Positions 1 to 13,204 of a DNA stretch of 64,000 bases are shown one piece after another. The position numbers and the translations under genes are program-made. The notes under the pieces are model-generated. The model was not told the DNA's origin and made no database searches. It saw nothing but the letters and a program-made list of their open reading frames with translations. Source of the stretch: Maratus speciosus (taxonomy: Eukaryota > Arthropoda > Arachnida > Araneae > Salticidae); the NCBI GenBank assembly GCA_963932465.1, contig OZ010791.1:151325915-151389914 (forward strand), written 5' to 3'. Every line of letters starts with the position of its first letter. The stretch's first letter is position 1.

Positions 1-851
1 AAATAATATTTACCCAGAACGATTCCCGTTGTCATTTGGAATCGGAAATAAATGAACAGAAACCGTTTTTCATTCATCTTTTCATTTAGGCGACTATTTT
101 TAAGCCGAAATCCCCATCTTTTCTATTTACCCACGTAAAGGAATAATTTCCTCTTCAAATTTGCTCCCGATACAAAATGCGTGTAACCCTCTTCTCATTT
201 CCCGCGATGGCAGAAGACATTTCAAAAGCGCCAGGACAATCATAGAAAAAGAAATTAACCAACAAAAAACAAAACAAAACGATAAAAAGAAAAAAAAAAT
301 CCGGAATAAGAAAGAAATAATCAATGGTCGAATGGCAACACGAAGCGCTTCTCTTCTGGCGCGTGAGGTGGGATTTCGTTCGAAAAATTGTTCGTCGGAG
401 AAGTTAAATGGCGCGGCGTTTTGAGCGATTTTTTTTATGTTTTAATTTTTTTTCCCTCAGTTATCGGAGGTTGAGCTTTTAACATCGATCTGATATGCCT
501 TTGCGTGCCCTTCTCTTTCTTTGGTGTATGCATTTTCGGTTTTTTTTCCCCCTCTCTCTCCTAGAAGCGCCTATGGAATTATCGGTCAGTTTATCATGGC
601 TGAGCCTTTTTGTTTTCTCTATCTAACCTTTCTTTTGTTTTGTTTTTTTCAACCCCAAAATGCGTTTTTTTTCGATTTGCCGTTACATTTCTGGTGGATT
701 TTAGCTGCGATTAAAGGAAGCGAGGTGATTCTAAGCGGCACGAAAGCTCGATATTTTTATTTATTTGTCTGTTTGTTTTTATTCATTCTGAATATTGTTC
801 TAAAGTAAAGAGGTTTTTTTTTTTTTTTTAACTTTCATCTCAAGAACGTTT

Positions 852-885
<34 letters not shown>

Positions 886-1176
886 AAAGAAAGGAAAAAT
901 TAAAATAAAACATGTTGTGTGATAAAAGAAATTTGTAAATTATTGTTGACTCTCAAGTCACATACTGAGCTAGAAAAGAAAAAAATGAGAAAGGAATTTT
1001 TTAGCGACACATTAGTTCCTATTTCTTTCAGTTCTTGAAAAGTCATTATTAATAAAAAATTATACACCGATCCTTATTACGTCAACATTTTGAAATTGCG
1101 GTTATGGAAGAACCCACAATTTAAATTGAAGGGATTTCACCAAAGGGGAATCCTTAGAACATAGTTCTATCTAAAA
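1..1176. other. AT-rich intergenic DNA, no gene recognised
   Basis: This stretch holds homopolymer T and A runs, including an A run of about 30 at 854-884. Short open frames here translate to low-complexity F/L/K-rich peptides. I see no conserved domain, tRNA or TIR structure. Confidence 0.6.
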
Positions 1177-3035
1177 TTCATAACTATTCATAGAAATTCA
1201 TTCGGGACTATTTATTGAGAATTCATATTAAGAATAATTTCATGATCTAATTTTTTTTTTAATGCCAGGCACTACCTTTAAAAAATGTACAGTTTGTTCC
1301 TGTTTTCAGTTAATACGAAAATGCCCCTAAATTTATTTATCTAGTTTATGTAGATTTAAAAAATGCATAATTCCGAATACATTCATACTTTACAAATTCT
1401 TGCACGTTAATTTTTGGTAGTTAAATAATATCAGATATTCTTTTTGTTTTCCCGACTGAAAATCTTTATGATGAAGAAGTGTTAAAAACAAGTATATAAA
1501 GATCTAAATCTCAGATTACACATTCACTAGGAAGAAAATCTTTTCTAATAAATATTTACTTGTAATTTAAGAAGTTGAATTATTTGTTCTGGTAGGGCTA
1601 ATATTAATGAAAATAGATATTTCATTCTAAATCACTTTTAAGGCTGTTCTCAACTGCTCTGCTCAACTAGCGCGAAACGTTTTGACACATTTGCAAATTC
1701 ATTTTTTATCGGAAAGATATAAAATTGGAAGGCCTGGCTTATGGAAGCGATTTGGAATCGAACTGTGTTTTCCATTTTTTGATCAATCAATTACCTATTG
1801 AGTTATAAGCGATTTTGATCACGTGACAAGACTTTTCAACCTTCCTTCAGTGGTTATTCTTCTTTCGCGCGGAAATTCGGCTCAAAACGCCCACATTGAC
1901 ACTATTTTCTGAAAGATCTATTGCATTTGCAGAAAAACGAAAAAAAAAATCGATTACATAGTTTATGAACAATAACGCCTGCTAGTTTCATGCATTTCCG
2001 AACAAAAATAAATTAAAACTTATGCCATACAGTTGCCCTTTTGGATTTCAGAACAGCCTTAAACAAGGTTGCCAACCGTCCCGATTTTCCCAGAACACCC
2101 CTATTTTATTTTATTTTATTTATTTTATTATTTATTTATTTGCGGGGAGAGGGGAGGGACTAGATTTAAACGTCCAGTGCGGTTCAGATCATTTCACGAC
2201 TATTTTTAATGTAAGCGTTCAGATCCGTAAATCATAGCACCTAATTTCTTTTTACAGCCCTCAAAAAGGGAAACTGTTGTACGAGAAATTTAAATTGTTG
2301 AAACAATCTATTAACACACTCATAACTATTCATAGAAATTCATTCGGAACTATTTATTAAGAATTCATATTAAGAATAATTTCATGATCTAAATTTTTTT
2401 TCTAAAGCCAAAATTAGGCACTACCTTTAAAAAATGTAGTTTTTTCCTGTTTCAGTTAGTATGAAAATGTACCTAAATTTATTTATTTAGTTTATATAGA
2501 TTTAAAGAATACATAATTCTCCCAATCCATTCATACTTTACAAATTTTTGCACGATAATCTTTGGTAGTTAAATTGCATCGGATATTCTTTTTGTTTTAT
2601 TCGACAGGAAATCTTTATGATGAAGAAGTGTTAAAAACAAGTATATAAAGATCTAAATCTCAGATTACAAAGTCACTAGGAAGAAAATCTTTTGTAATAA
2701 ATATTTACTCGCAATTTAAAAAGTTGAACTATTTATTTTGGTAGGGCTAATATAAATGAAAATATATATTTCGTTCTAAATCACTTTTAAGCAAGGTTGC
2801 TAACCGTCCCGATTTTCCCAGAACAAACCTATTTCATTTACTTTATTATTTATTTATTTACATGGAACGGGGTGGGGGCTAGATTTTAACGTTCATTGCG
2901 GTTCAGTTCATTTCACGATTTCTCTTAATATAAGTGTTCAGATGCGTAAATCATAGCACATAATTTCTTTTTGGGGCCCTCAAAAAGTGAAAGTGAAACG
3001 ATTGTACTAGAAATTTAAATTGCTGAACAATCTAT
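1177..3035. repeat. Tandem segmental duplication, unit ~715 bp, two copies
   Basis: The block beginning with TCATAACTATTCATAGAAAT at about 1178 recurs at about 2319. The following block beginning AGGTTGC(C/T)AACCGTCCCGA at about 2065 recurs at about 2795. Copy 1 spans about 1177-2318 and is longer only because a TTAA MITE (1638-2062) sits between its two halves. Copy 2 spans about 2319-3035 and is uninterrupted at the same point (TTAA at 2787-2790). The copies look roughly 85-90% identical by eye. Confidence 0.85.
1638..2062 (-). mobile_element. TTAA-flanked MITE, family A (copy 1)
   Basis: The copy is bounded by TTAA on both sides with inverted ends GGCTGTTCTCAA / TGAGAACAGCC-like. The interior carries family landmarks: CTGCTCTGCTCAAC near one end, GATCACGTGACA in the middle and a GGCGTTTTGA-type core (seen here as CAAAACGCC). 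There is no coding capacity. The matching TTAA in the second tandem copy at 2787-2790 shows the unoccupied target. Confidence 0.85.
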
Positions 3036-3110
3036 TAACACGCTTGCAAAAAATCCTAAAGATTCAACGGCACAGAAATGGAATTTTATATTTTAAGGCA
3101 CTCATTGAAA

Positions 3111-4258
3111 AATACACTATATGGCCATTAAGGGTGTATTCGAAAAAATATTTTTCCACCCTCAACAGCTCGAAATTTTCTGAGACATTTTCAGACTCAT
3201 TTTTAAAAGTAAAAAGATGAAACTGGCTGAGGTGATTTTTGAAGAGATGTATAAGAGGCGGTGTGATTTCATTTTTCGCTCAACTAATTAGAATTTTATT
3301 TTTAAACAATTATTTTCTCAGTATGACCATTTTTTTTCATTTTCAGATATCTCGCTTCGAAAAACTCGGTTCAAAACGCCAACTTTGACAGTATTTTTTG
3401 CAATATTTTCTGCATTTATCAAAACATTGATAAGAACAGCACATTATGTAGTTTCTAAATAAGAGAATTTGCCAATTGGATGTGTTTCAGGACAAAAATG
3501 AATTTAAAAATAAATCAGAAAATCAGCAGTTTGGATTGGAATACACCCTTCTTTCTATTTTAGATATTTTGTCGAATATTTAAAGATTTATTTATCGGAT
3601 TTTTCCGGAACTTCAGGATTATGAAGAATATATTATGCCTTCATATTTATAAATGGCGATTTGATCACAACAGCAATTAGGGGGCCAACAACAACAACAA
3701 AAAAAATTAATAATAATGTTTGGAATCACCCTGTAAAATAAAATGCCCGAAATGATCTATCGCTATAGCTTACGTATATATGGATATTATGCAATATATG
3801 TATTCATTTGTGGAAGAATAGAACGTATATTCATGGAGATATATCGATTTTTTTAGAGTTCAAAAACATTTTGCATGCTTTTTTGTTTATATCATGCAGG
3901 TTTTTTTTTTTACCAAATTTAACGCCAGTTTCAGAAAATTTGACAAAATGTACAAGAAATAATATGGTGTAATTGGAATGTAAATATATTAAATATTTGA
4001 TGAAATATGAGCAGTTGAATGAAATATTATTGATCTGCGCATGCGCACAGGATAATTTTTAATTTTTTTTCATGATTTGATAGTCATCTCTATGCAGCAA
4101 CTCATAAAAAAGCCACTCAAATATCGTGAAAATTCATAAAGATATCGGCAATACACTGAGCGAATTTTTAGTTGATCTCTAAAAGATGCTGAATGATAAG
4201 GGATTTTCCACAAATTGTCTTTTTTATTATATCGAATTTTCAGCAAAGGAGTTTGTAC
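3111..4258 (+). mobile_element. Diverged Tc1/mariner-like half element, interrupted by a MITE
   Basis: The left end TACACTATATGGCC at 3111 is the same TIR as the element at 4712. After the family-B MITE at 3128-3550 it resumes with ATTTTAGATATTTTGTCGAA-like sequence. It then shows the CAGAAAATTTGACAAAATGT and CTGCGCATGCGC landmarks (about 3935-4050) that also occur in the 4712-17442 element. It appears truncated near the middle of the palindrome. No transposase is visible. Confidence 0.6.
3128..3550 (-). mobile_element. TTAA-flanked MITE, family B (copy a)
   Basis: It starts TTAAGGGTGTATTCG and ends GGAATACACCCTT; the right TTAA has mutated to TTCT. Family B shares an internal block reading CAAAACGCCAACTTTGACAG in this orientation. 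The copy is noncoding and inserted in the TIR of a mariner-like relic. Confidence 0.8.
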
Positions 4259-4695
4259 TTAAGGCTGTTCTTAACGACTCTGCTCAACAAACGCAAAACG
4301 TTTTGACACATTTACAAATTCATTTTTTAACGGAAAGGTATAAAACTGAAAAGCCTGGCCATGGAAGCGATTTGGAATTGAACTGTTTTTTCCATTTTTT
4401 TATCAATCAATTACCTATTAAGTTATAATCTATTTTGATCACGTGACAAACACGTTTTTTGCCCGCTCTCGAGGGCTATTTCTTCCTTCGCGCGGAAATT
4501 CGGTTCAAAACGCCCAATTTGACATTATTTTCTGAAAAATCTATTGCGTTTGCAAAAAAAATGAAGAAAAAAAACCCCAGCTCAATTACATAGTTTCTGA
4601 ACAACAACACCTGCCAATTTCATGCATTTTTGAACAAAAATTAAATTAAAACTTTTGTCAGAAAGTTGTCCTTTTGGATTTGAGAACAACCTTAA
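4259..4695 (-). mobile_element. TTAA-flanked MITE, family A (copy 2)
   Basis: Begins TTAAGGCTGTTCTTAAC and ends TTTGAGAACAACCTTAA. Same interior order as the copies at 1638, 26671 and 33910: CTCTGCTCAAC, then ATCACGTGACA, then GAAATTCGGTTCAAAACGCC. Noncoding. The open frame across the left half is a chance reading of the repeat. Confidence 0.85.
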
Positions 4696-5000
4696 TGAAT
4701 GTCAACGAGTACACTATATGGCCAAAGGTGACCGGTCATTTGCGATTTTAGACGTTTTGTTAAATATCTAGAAATATACACGAAACTGCAGGTGTGTAAT
4801 CAGTATAGTGTAGGTCATATATTTCCGCGAAGATTTTTTCCCGAAACCCCATAAGAGACCATCAGTAAATTGAAAAAGAACGAATATCTTTTGGATAACC
4901 CTGTAAAAACTAATGTAGCAAAATCGTTCAAACTCGAGATTATCAATAAGTGGCTTATTTTAATATACTGTGCTCATTTTTATGAGGATAGCATGCACAC

Positions 5001-6050
5001 CAGGGCTTAATTTCTAACAAAAAAAGTACCGGAGCCCTAATATTCTGCGGTACCGGGACAACAACAGTACCGTTCCCCCCCCCCCCTCCAGTCACTCTAA
5101 TCTGCATATTTATATTCCGTACATTATTTGAAAAATTTAAAGCATTTTTTTTCTTTCTTTAGCAAAATAAAAAATTTAAATATATCTATCAGCATATGCT
5201 CAGCTGTCAACTATTCCGCTTTTTAGTTATCTCTCCTTCTGAATAGTAAATTTTTGCCTAATTTTAAAGTTAATTCCTTACAGAATTCTGCGATTAAATA
5301 TGGTAAGGATTATGATTAGGAAATAGTGTTAACACAAAAAAAGGATAGTTCGCAGCTATGCATTTTTAAGAAAAAATTAATGAAATTTACAGAAATTAAT
5401 ATTTATATGCTGAAGAATGGAATAATGTTTTACAATTTCCTATAAAAGGTGCATATCTTAAACTATAATCGATTCTTTTCGCATAACAATCTTTTGTGGT
5501 GAGTCCCAGAAAATCAGATTAAATTAAAAATTTGACACCGTTATCGGAAAGAATCGATGCTTTAATACAAAAAGTGTCGTCGCCGACATAAATTTGAAAT
5601 AGAAATACACGATTTCTGTTCCCCCTTCATTTTGATCAAAATAGCATTAAAATGATTTGAAATAGAACATAATACGCATTTTTAAAGGAGGAAAAGTTTT
5701 TTTTTTTTTCTGTACATGAATAAATAAAATTTTACTTCTAATACAGGTTGAGCTCGAGTCAGTCCAAGCCCAAAAACTGATATAAAAATTGAGTCCGTTT
5801 ATCTCCATCTCCTACGCGTGCGACACGTCATGTATAATTGTTTGGGTAAAAAAGAATGCAAAAGCTTGGAGATAGGAAGGAAAGGAAAAAGTAATTTAAA
5901 CTTCTTTTTTTTCGGAAGCGCTATTAAATTGGGCTCCGGAGCCCTGTATTTATGAGCTCCGGTGAATTCCGACGAATATTTAAATATTTACTAAAAACAG
6001 AGAAGTACCGGAGCCGGGCTCCGGTGGGCTCCGGCACAAATTAAGCTCTG
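5001..6050. mobile_element. Non-autonomous hAT-like element, 1,050 bp, with exact 8-bp target duplication
   Basis: The element begins CAGGGCTTAATTTCTAAC and ends GTGCCGG…AAATTAAGCTCTG, an imperfect inverted terminal repeat of the CAGGG type. ATGCACAC flanks it directly at 4993-5000 and 6051-6058. An 8-bp duplication plus CAGGG ends is the hAT superfamily signature. GGAGCCC/CTCCGG subterminal motifs occur at both ends. No transposase frame is visible. It sits in the left arm of the Tc1/mariner-like palindrome, whose right arm (about 17055-17170) continues across the same point without it. Confidence 0.9.
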
Positions 6051-6243
6051 ATGCACACTCATAGAAAAATTAAGGTTTTTATAAAAACAGTATCAAATTT
6101 CGCCAAGTTTTTTGCTTATAATTTGAAGAGTTCTTAATATAAAAAAAAGTCCTTTTCAGAAAATATGACAAACAACATTGTACACAATACTCTGCAATCA
6201 GAATTAAAAAATAATAAAATTGGATGAAAAATGAGCAGGTTAA

Positions 6244-6690
6244 CTAAAAAATGTTTCACTGCGCATGCGCGAATACATTCAAAATATAATATGCATAATG
6301 TATTAGCTAAGTATATAGAGCAACTTTTGTGAGAGTCTCAAAATCATAGCTTTAAAATTCTGAAAATTATCGTCGATAGAATAAGCTCGAAATCTGTTGT
6401 TCCCAAAAGGAAGCTAAAAGATCATGGGTTGTATCCAAATATAGTAGTATGTGCAATATTGTGTGCTATATTGGCACTAATCAACAGATATTTGATACAG
6501 CCCCTCATCTTTTTGCTTCTTTGGGAACAACAGATTTCGAGCTTATTCTATCGACGATAACTTTCAGAATTTTAAAGCTATGATTTTGAGACTTTCACAA
6601 AAGTTGCTCTATATACTTAGCTAATACATTATGCACGTTATATTTTGATGGTATTCGCGCATGCGCAGTGAAACATTTTTATTAAACCTG
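6244..6690. repeat. Central hairpin of the Tc1/mariner-like palindrome
   Basis: The two halves are reverse complements around about 6465. Examples are CACTGCGCATGCGCGAATAC at about 6258 against its complement near 6653-6672, and ATCGTCGATAGAATAAGCTC near 6369 against 6535-6560. This is the inner stem-loop of the element described at 4712-17442. Confidence 0.8.
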
Positions 6691-6775
6691 CAACCCTAAA
6701 CCTCATCCAGTTTTTTATTATTGTTTAATTCTGAATGCAGAGTATTGTGTACAATATCGTTAGTAGTAAGCAGGG

Positions 6776-6943
6776 GGATCTGGCGAATACAATAGAAGGG
6801 GCGTGTCCACCTGTCAATCAAAAGGGGGCGTGTCCGAACACGTCTTATAAGAGGGGGGTGAATTTTTTTTCCGTGGGACCTCTGGCGAATACAATGGAAG
6901 GGGGCGTGTCCACCTGTCAATCAAAAGGGGGCGTGTCCAGACA
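6776..6943. repeat. Subterminal direct repeats of the giant foldback element (left)
   Basis: The block CTGGCGAATACAAT followed by GGGGCGTGTCCACCTGTCAA occurs at about 6780 and again at about 6881. Each block ends in a second AAAAGGGGGCGTGTCC. The mirrored set is at about 16844-17011. These GC-rich clusters are the only such islands in the element and could be transposase-binding sites. Confidence 0.75.
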
Positions 6944-7439
6944 TGAGTTATAAGATGAGGGGTCCATTTTTTTCGCCTGGTGAAGGCACGGGTGATTTTT
7001 AGGAGGGGGGAGGAAGTGGGGGGGGGGTGACAATAGCGACATGTTAGAGAAGAGGGGTGGATTTAAGTTTCGGTTTCTGGACGGAATCGGTGGATTTCAA
7101 TTTAATTTTATGGAATTTATTCAAATGAACTTAATTTTAATTTAACTAAATATAAAGGAGTGTGTTTTAATTTAAACTTTTAAGGGAGGATGAGTTCAGA
7201 ATTTTTAATGGGTTTCAAAACTATTTTTATATAGACCCTTTTACTGAATGTTTTATTCTCAGAATGATGTAATCGGGCATTCGAATTTATTTAATTTCAT
7301 GAAATAATTAAAATTAAAAAAATTAAGCTGATTATTTATAAATTGATTTTAAGATTTATTGAATTGAATTTTAACTGATTTTTTTTAATTAGAACTCTTT
7401 AAGAAATTGATTTTTTTTAGAATTAGGAAACTTGTACAG

Positions 7440-7515
7440 AAGCTTAACTCAAGGATTCGAACCCACATACTCTTGGTCAATAGATGAACGCGTTTCCCAA
7501 CCAGTACAAAGACTT
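7440..7515 (-). other. tRNA-like B-box segment in left arm
   Basis: On the minus strand the segment contains GGGTTCGAATCC, a perfect RNA polymerase III B-box consensus (7453-7464), preceded by GGTTGGGAAACGCG. Only the inner T-stem pairs well and no acceptor stem is visible, so it is not a functional tRNA. It may be a tRNA relic, a SINE head or coincidence. The mirror copy is at 16275-16350. Confidence 0.3.
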
Positions 7516-9654
7516 ATTTGTGCATTTTGGACACATTTTTAGACGAACGACTTTAATTTATTTACTAGTTAAAACGTATTTAAGCGCAAGCACGACTTAA
7601 GTTGGCTCTAGATTTGAACATTGTGACTTTTATCGGCATTTAGAATCTTCTAAGGAATAGTTTGTACTATGTTTAATATACTCATTTTCTTGTTATAAAA
7701 CACAGACTTTTTCAACTCTTTTTTTTAATGATTTATCGTTGGCAAAATATCTTTTAATCCGTATTACTTCATTTTGAAAATCGGAACATACTGTAAATTT
7801 TTTACTAAACGTATAAAATATTTTTTATTTTACTGAACATAAGAATATATATTTTTCATATTCTAATACGATTAAAAATTTTATTTCCTGAGCATTTATA
7901 ATACTCTTTCATTTATCTGAACTTAGAAATATATTTTCTTTGATATTCTGATTGCATTTATATATTGTTTTTTCTGATCCTATCAATATTTTTAAACATT
8001 ACATTATTTTCAATTAATCGAACAAGTGATCATTTTTCCAATTGACTCAACATAAGACTATCTTTTTCATTTTACCGAAGCTAAAAGTATTTTATTTTTG
8101 AACATAAAAGTCCATTTTTCAAAATATAGAAATACATTTTTCCATAGAAGCATCCTTTTCTGATATTCTGATTGTAATTATATTTTTAATTTTACTGAAC
8201 AAAGAAATATCTTTTCCTGACATTTAGTGCTTACGTACTAATCCTATAAATATTTTTAATATCCTGAAGATATGATTTTCACTTTATTAAATCTATAAAT
8301 AATTCTTTCCTATATTCTATACTTAAAAAAAAAAAAAAACGCTTTTTAAAATAAAAATAATGTTTTTATCCCCATGAGTATATTCTTTTTATTTTACTGA
8401 TTTTAGAAATATTCTGATAGTATACATATTTTTTAATTTCTTTAACAGAAAAATATTTTTTTCTTTCCTTTAAAAAGTATATCTCTATTTACCTTGATTG
8501 AAAAATGAAACAAATGCAAAATTATATAATTTGTTACGCGTAAAAACTGCATTTGTAAAACTTATAATCCCTAAAAATTTGATTAAAGACACGCCTTTTT
8601 TCTAAAATCGATCATTTTTCCCCCTCTCAAAATGACAAACCAAAATATACTTTCAATGCGTATTATTTGTAAAACTTATAATTCCTAAAAATTTGATTAA
8701 AGACACGTCTTTTTTCTAAAATCGATCTTTTTTTACCCTCACAAAAAGACAAACCAAAATATACTTTCAATGCGTATTATTACTACGTATATATTAAAGA
8801 TTTTTGCATTTCTAACAAAACGGAATTTACTTTTAATACGGACTTACGATTTTTTTTTTTAATACAAACTAAATATACTTTGAATTTTTACTGAAACTCA
8901 TTTTTAACTTATTCCTTAATGTTGAATCAGTTCATTTATATCTTGTATATTTTGAAAGTTTTAAATACTAAAAGAAAAAAATTATTTTTAATTTAGTAAT
9001 ACTTTTGTATCTCAACTGTTACAAATTTTAAGAAATAGAGATTATCCACTTTGTTATCACAAAGCAGCCTTTATTTCTTTTCAAAGCGTATTTTCTTCAA
9101 TTAAAGTTTATGTGTTTGAGAAACCGGAATATATTCCACAGTTTTGATTAAACACAGCCTAAATTCTAAACTAAATTCTTAAGACTAAATTTATTAATTT
9201 TTTCGTATACTCGAAATCTGAAATACTAAAGAACGAAATAACAGACGATTTTTTTAGAACAAAGTATAGCTTATTTTTATGCAAACACTTTTAAAATAAT
9301 TTAATATATTCTTAGTTAGCTCAGGAATTTACCAGACTGTTAGTATACTCAAGTTGACTTTTTACCATTCACCTGTTGATTTTCATACACTTTTCTCGCC
9401 TTATTTATGGATCCTTGTTTTTCGCACCTTTTCCTTGATTAATATGTAATGGATAATTTTTTAGCAAATTTTATCCTTTAGTATAGTTATATAATTAACT
9501 AGTCATCTTGCTTAAGTTAAAAACTTTTATTTAAAAAAAAAATAACAATGAGTTTTTAGTCTTCGAAAATGAAAATAGAAGTATATTTTTTTATAATTTG
9601 ATCCTTTTAATATTTTTTCCTAATTACAAAACTTTTTCCTAGAAAAGTATCTTT

Positions 9655-10620
9655 TTTTAACTGAATATATTTTTTCCTAAACTTAAAACTTTTTTTCCTA
9701 AACACAAAATTTTTTTCCTAAAACATAAAACATTTTCCCCTAAACACAAATCATTTTTTCCTAAACATAAACTTTTTTCCCTAACACAAATCATTTTTCC
9801 TAAACACAAATCATTTTTTCTTAAACATAAACTTTTTTCCCAAACACAAATCATTTTTTTCCTAAACACTAAACTTTTTTTACTTAACTGAAAACTTTTT
9901 TCCCAAACTCAAATCATTTTTTCCTAAACATAAACTTTTTTCCCTAACACAAAACTTTTGTACTGAACTTAAAACTTTTTTCCCATTCACAAAACTTTTT
10001 TTCCTAAACATAAACTTTTTTCCCTAACACAAATCATTTTTCCTAAACACAAATCATTTTTTCCTAAACACAAAACTTTTTTTCCTAAACACAAAACTTT
10101 TTTTCCTAAACATAAAACTTTTTTCCCAAACACTAAACTTTTTTTACTTAACTGAAAACTTTTTTCCCAAACTCAAATCATTTTTTCCTAAACATAAACT
10201 TTTTTCCCTAACACAAATCATTTTTTTCCTAAACACAAATCATTTTTTCCTAAACATAAACTTTTTTCCCTAACACAAATCATTTTTTCCTAAACACAAA
10301 ACTTTTCAACTGAACTGAAAACTTTTTTCCCAAACACAAAACTTTTCAACTGAACTGAAAACCTTTTTCCAAACACGAAACTTTTCAACTGAACGTAAAA
10401 CTTTTTACCTAAACAAAAATCTAATTTTACAGTACATCATACTTTTTTCCTAAACACAAATCTAATTTTACAGTACTTCATACTTTATTCCTAAACATAA
10501 AACATTTTGCTAAACACAAGACTTTTTTACCTAAACATAAAAAATTTCCCAAACACAAAACATACATAAACTCTTTCCCAATCACAAAACATTTTTTCCT
10601 AAGCATAATCCTTTTTTTCC
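9655..10620. repeat. AT-rich minisatellite in left arm
   Basis: About 40 imperfect repeats of the type TTTTTTCCTAAACACAAA(A/T)C alternate with CATAAAC and CTGAAAAC variants, about 22-25 bp each. Apparent open frames on the minus strand are translations of this repeat. The mirrored array on the right arm is shorter by roughly two units. Confidence 0.9.
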
Positions 10621-11342
10621 TCATCGAATGAAATTACAATTTGATTTTTAAAAATTTAGGTATAGAAACAGGACTTGACCATACTGTTACTATGCTCTAA
10701 TTCACTTTTTACCATACGCCAGTTGATTTTCATACAACTTTCTCGAATTATTTATGCCTTTTTGTTTTCCCAATTTTTTTCTGATTAATATGTAATGGAT
10801 AATTATTTTTAGTAATTTTTATGCTTTAGTATCACCATTTTAATTAACTAACCATCTTGCTTAAGTTTTTATACAGGTAAATTAACTACACCGAAAACCC
10901 ATATTCTGTATTTGTTCTGAACGTATTTTTTTATATTATTGAGATTCTTTTAGTGAAATTTTAAGCATACCCCTAATTTTACGAAAGTATAAATTTTTCT
11001 ATACATTAATATTAAGTTTTTAATTTTTTTAAATTATTATTATAGGTATAATCTTAAATTTTTATAGTTTACATATAGTTTGTGTATGAATATAATATTT
11101 ATTAGGGAAACATATAAAGAGCCTAATAGGTTTTTGTTTTGGCTCTTTAATTTCTTTTTAGTACATTTTACAATAAGTTTAAGATTACCTAGCTTACATA
11201 ACCGTATCTTATACATACTATTTTTTACTTTAAGGAAAATCTTAGTTCTTTTATAATTTTACACATTATAATTGATTTTACATATTTCTCAGACTGTTCA
11301 GAAAAAAAATATATATATAAACTTCAGTATAACATTTAATAT

Positions 11343-12488
11343 CTATAAAAAATCTATAACATTACAAGGAACAATACACAAAAACTTTCATAAAACGTAC
11401 TAAAATATTTGAAAAAATATTTTACAAAAAAAATCTTTCAGAAAGAAACTTACATAAAAAAATATCTCTTACAAAAAAATATTTTACAAAAAAAGAAAAA
11501 TACCTTTTACCATAAAGAAAATATTTTTTATAAAAGAATTTTTCTTTTACTCTAAAATATTTTTTTTTTTGTAAAACATATTTTTTTTTTATCTTAGTTT
11601 CTTTCGGTAACATTTTTTCCTGTAAAACATATTTTTTTGTGAAATATATTTTTTTCTCTTTTTGTAAAACATTTTTCTTTTTTGAAATTTTTTAGAATAT
11701 GTATTTTTTCATGTAACGTTAAAGATTTTTCATTTATTAATTTAAAAGATCTTTTTGTGAGAATTTTTACTTGGTATAAAATTTCTATTTGATTCTTGAT
11801 TCAATTGATATTTTGTGTTTTTTCTTCTTATCAGAGTATATTGTGTTAAGACACGTATAAATTTATTTTAAAACTTTGGATATCTAAGCAGAAATTATAT
11901 GGTTTGTGTACATTGGGGGTATTTTAAAGTTGGTTTCGATTTCATGTGTTATACAGATAACAGGTCTAAGAAGTACTAGTATTTTAAAGTAATGTAACTT
12001 TTAAAAGGGTGTATTCGTAGATTTGATTATTTTCCGTTAGATATAGTATAGTCAACTTAGTATGTTTTGAAATTAGTGGTTAAAGTATAAAGCAAAAGAA
12101 TGTAAATTGTGTGTATGTGCTGCATGTACCATTATTTCTTTTATTTCAAAATTACGAATAAACAGAGATTTTTCTATGAAAAAGTTCATTTCATTTTAAT
12201 TATAGCAACTAAAATGAATACAATTAATCTTAAAGTACTGTATAAATTATATGTTATGTAATAAAAAATAATGGTTACACTATACAAAATATTGATACGT
12301 GATCTTGCGTATTTTGAAAATCAGAAGTGTGAGCAATATAATGTTGAAATGTTCTCTAAAAGCATCTAACGATAACCAGTTGTTATAAGTTCCATGTTAT
12401 AAGACAAATATATAATGTAGATATTTTTTATGTAAATTATTACTTGAAATTAAAGATTATAATCAAGCATGCTTGCATAAAGTATAAA
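11343..12488. other. Loop between arms of the giant foldback element
   Basis: The arms stop matching just inside CTTCAGTATAACATTTAATA (about 11320-11342) and its complement at about 12489. The ~1.15-kb spacer is AT-rich and contains a low-complexity zone (11410-11700) of TTTTACAAAAAAA and TTTTTGTAAAACAT motifs that can fold locally. No gene is visible. Confidence 0.65.
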
Positions 12489-13204
12489 TATTAAATGTTA
12501 TACTGAAGTTTATATATATTTTTTTTTATGAATAGTCTAAGAAATATGTAAAATCAATTATATCGTGTAAAATTATAAAAGAACTAAGATTTTCCTTAAA
12601 GTAAAAAATAGTATGTATAAGATACGGTTATGTAAGCTAGGTAATCTTAAACTTATTGTAAAATGTACTAAAACGAAATTAAAGAACCAAAACAAAAACC
12701 TATTAGGCTCTTTATATGTTTCCCTAATAAATATTATATTCATACACAAACTATATGTAAACTATAAAAATTTAAGATTATACCTATAATAATAATTTAA
12801 AAAAATTAAAAACTTAATATTAATGTATAGAAAAATTTATACTTTCGTAAAATTAGGGGTATGCTTAAAATTTCACTAAAAGAATCTCAATAATATAAAA
12901 AAATACGTTCAGAACAAATACAGAATATGGGTTTTCGGTGTAGTTAATTTACCTGTATAAAAACTTAAGCAAGATGGTTAGTTAATTAAAATGGTGATAC
13001 TAAAGCATAAAAATTACTAAAAATAATTATCCATTACATATTAATCAGAAAAAAATTGGGAAAACAAAAAGGCATAAATAATTCGAGAAAGTTGTATGAA
13101 AATCAACTGGCGTATGGTAAAAAGTGAATTAGAGCATAGTAACAGTATGGTCAAGTCCTGTTTCTATACCTAAATTTTTAAAAATCAAATTGTAATTTCA
13201 TTCG

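Noticed and set aside
521..808. 95-residue Phe/Leu-rich frame that could look like a membrane protein
   Set aside because: It is explained by T-rich low-complexity DNA and shows no recognised motif.
5068..5092. C-run and other homopolymers considered as regulatory or telomeric sequence
   Set aside because: They are simple runs inside transposon sequence without repeat units of a telomeric type.
9657..9869. 70-residue minus-strand frame rich in C, L, K, with a near-identical twin at 13919-14131
   Set aside because: It is the translation of the AT-rich minisatellite; the twin exists because the arms are inverted repeats.
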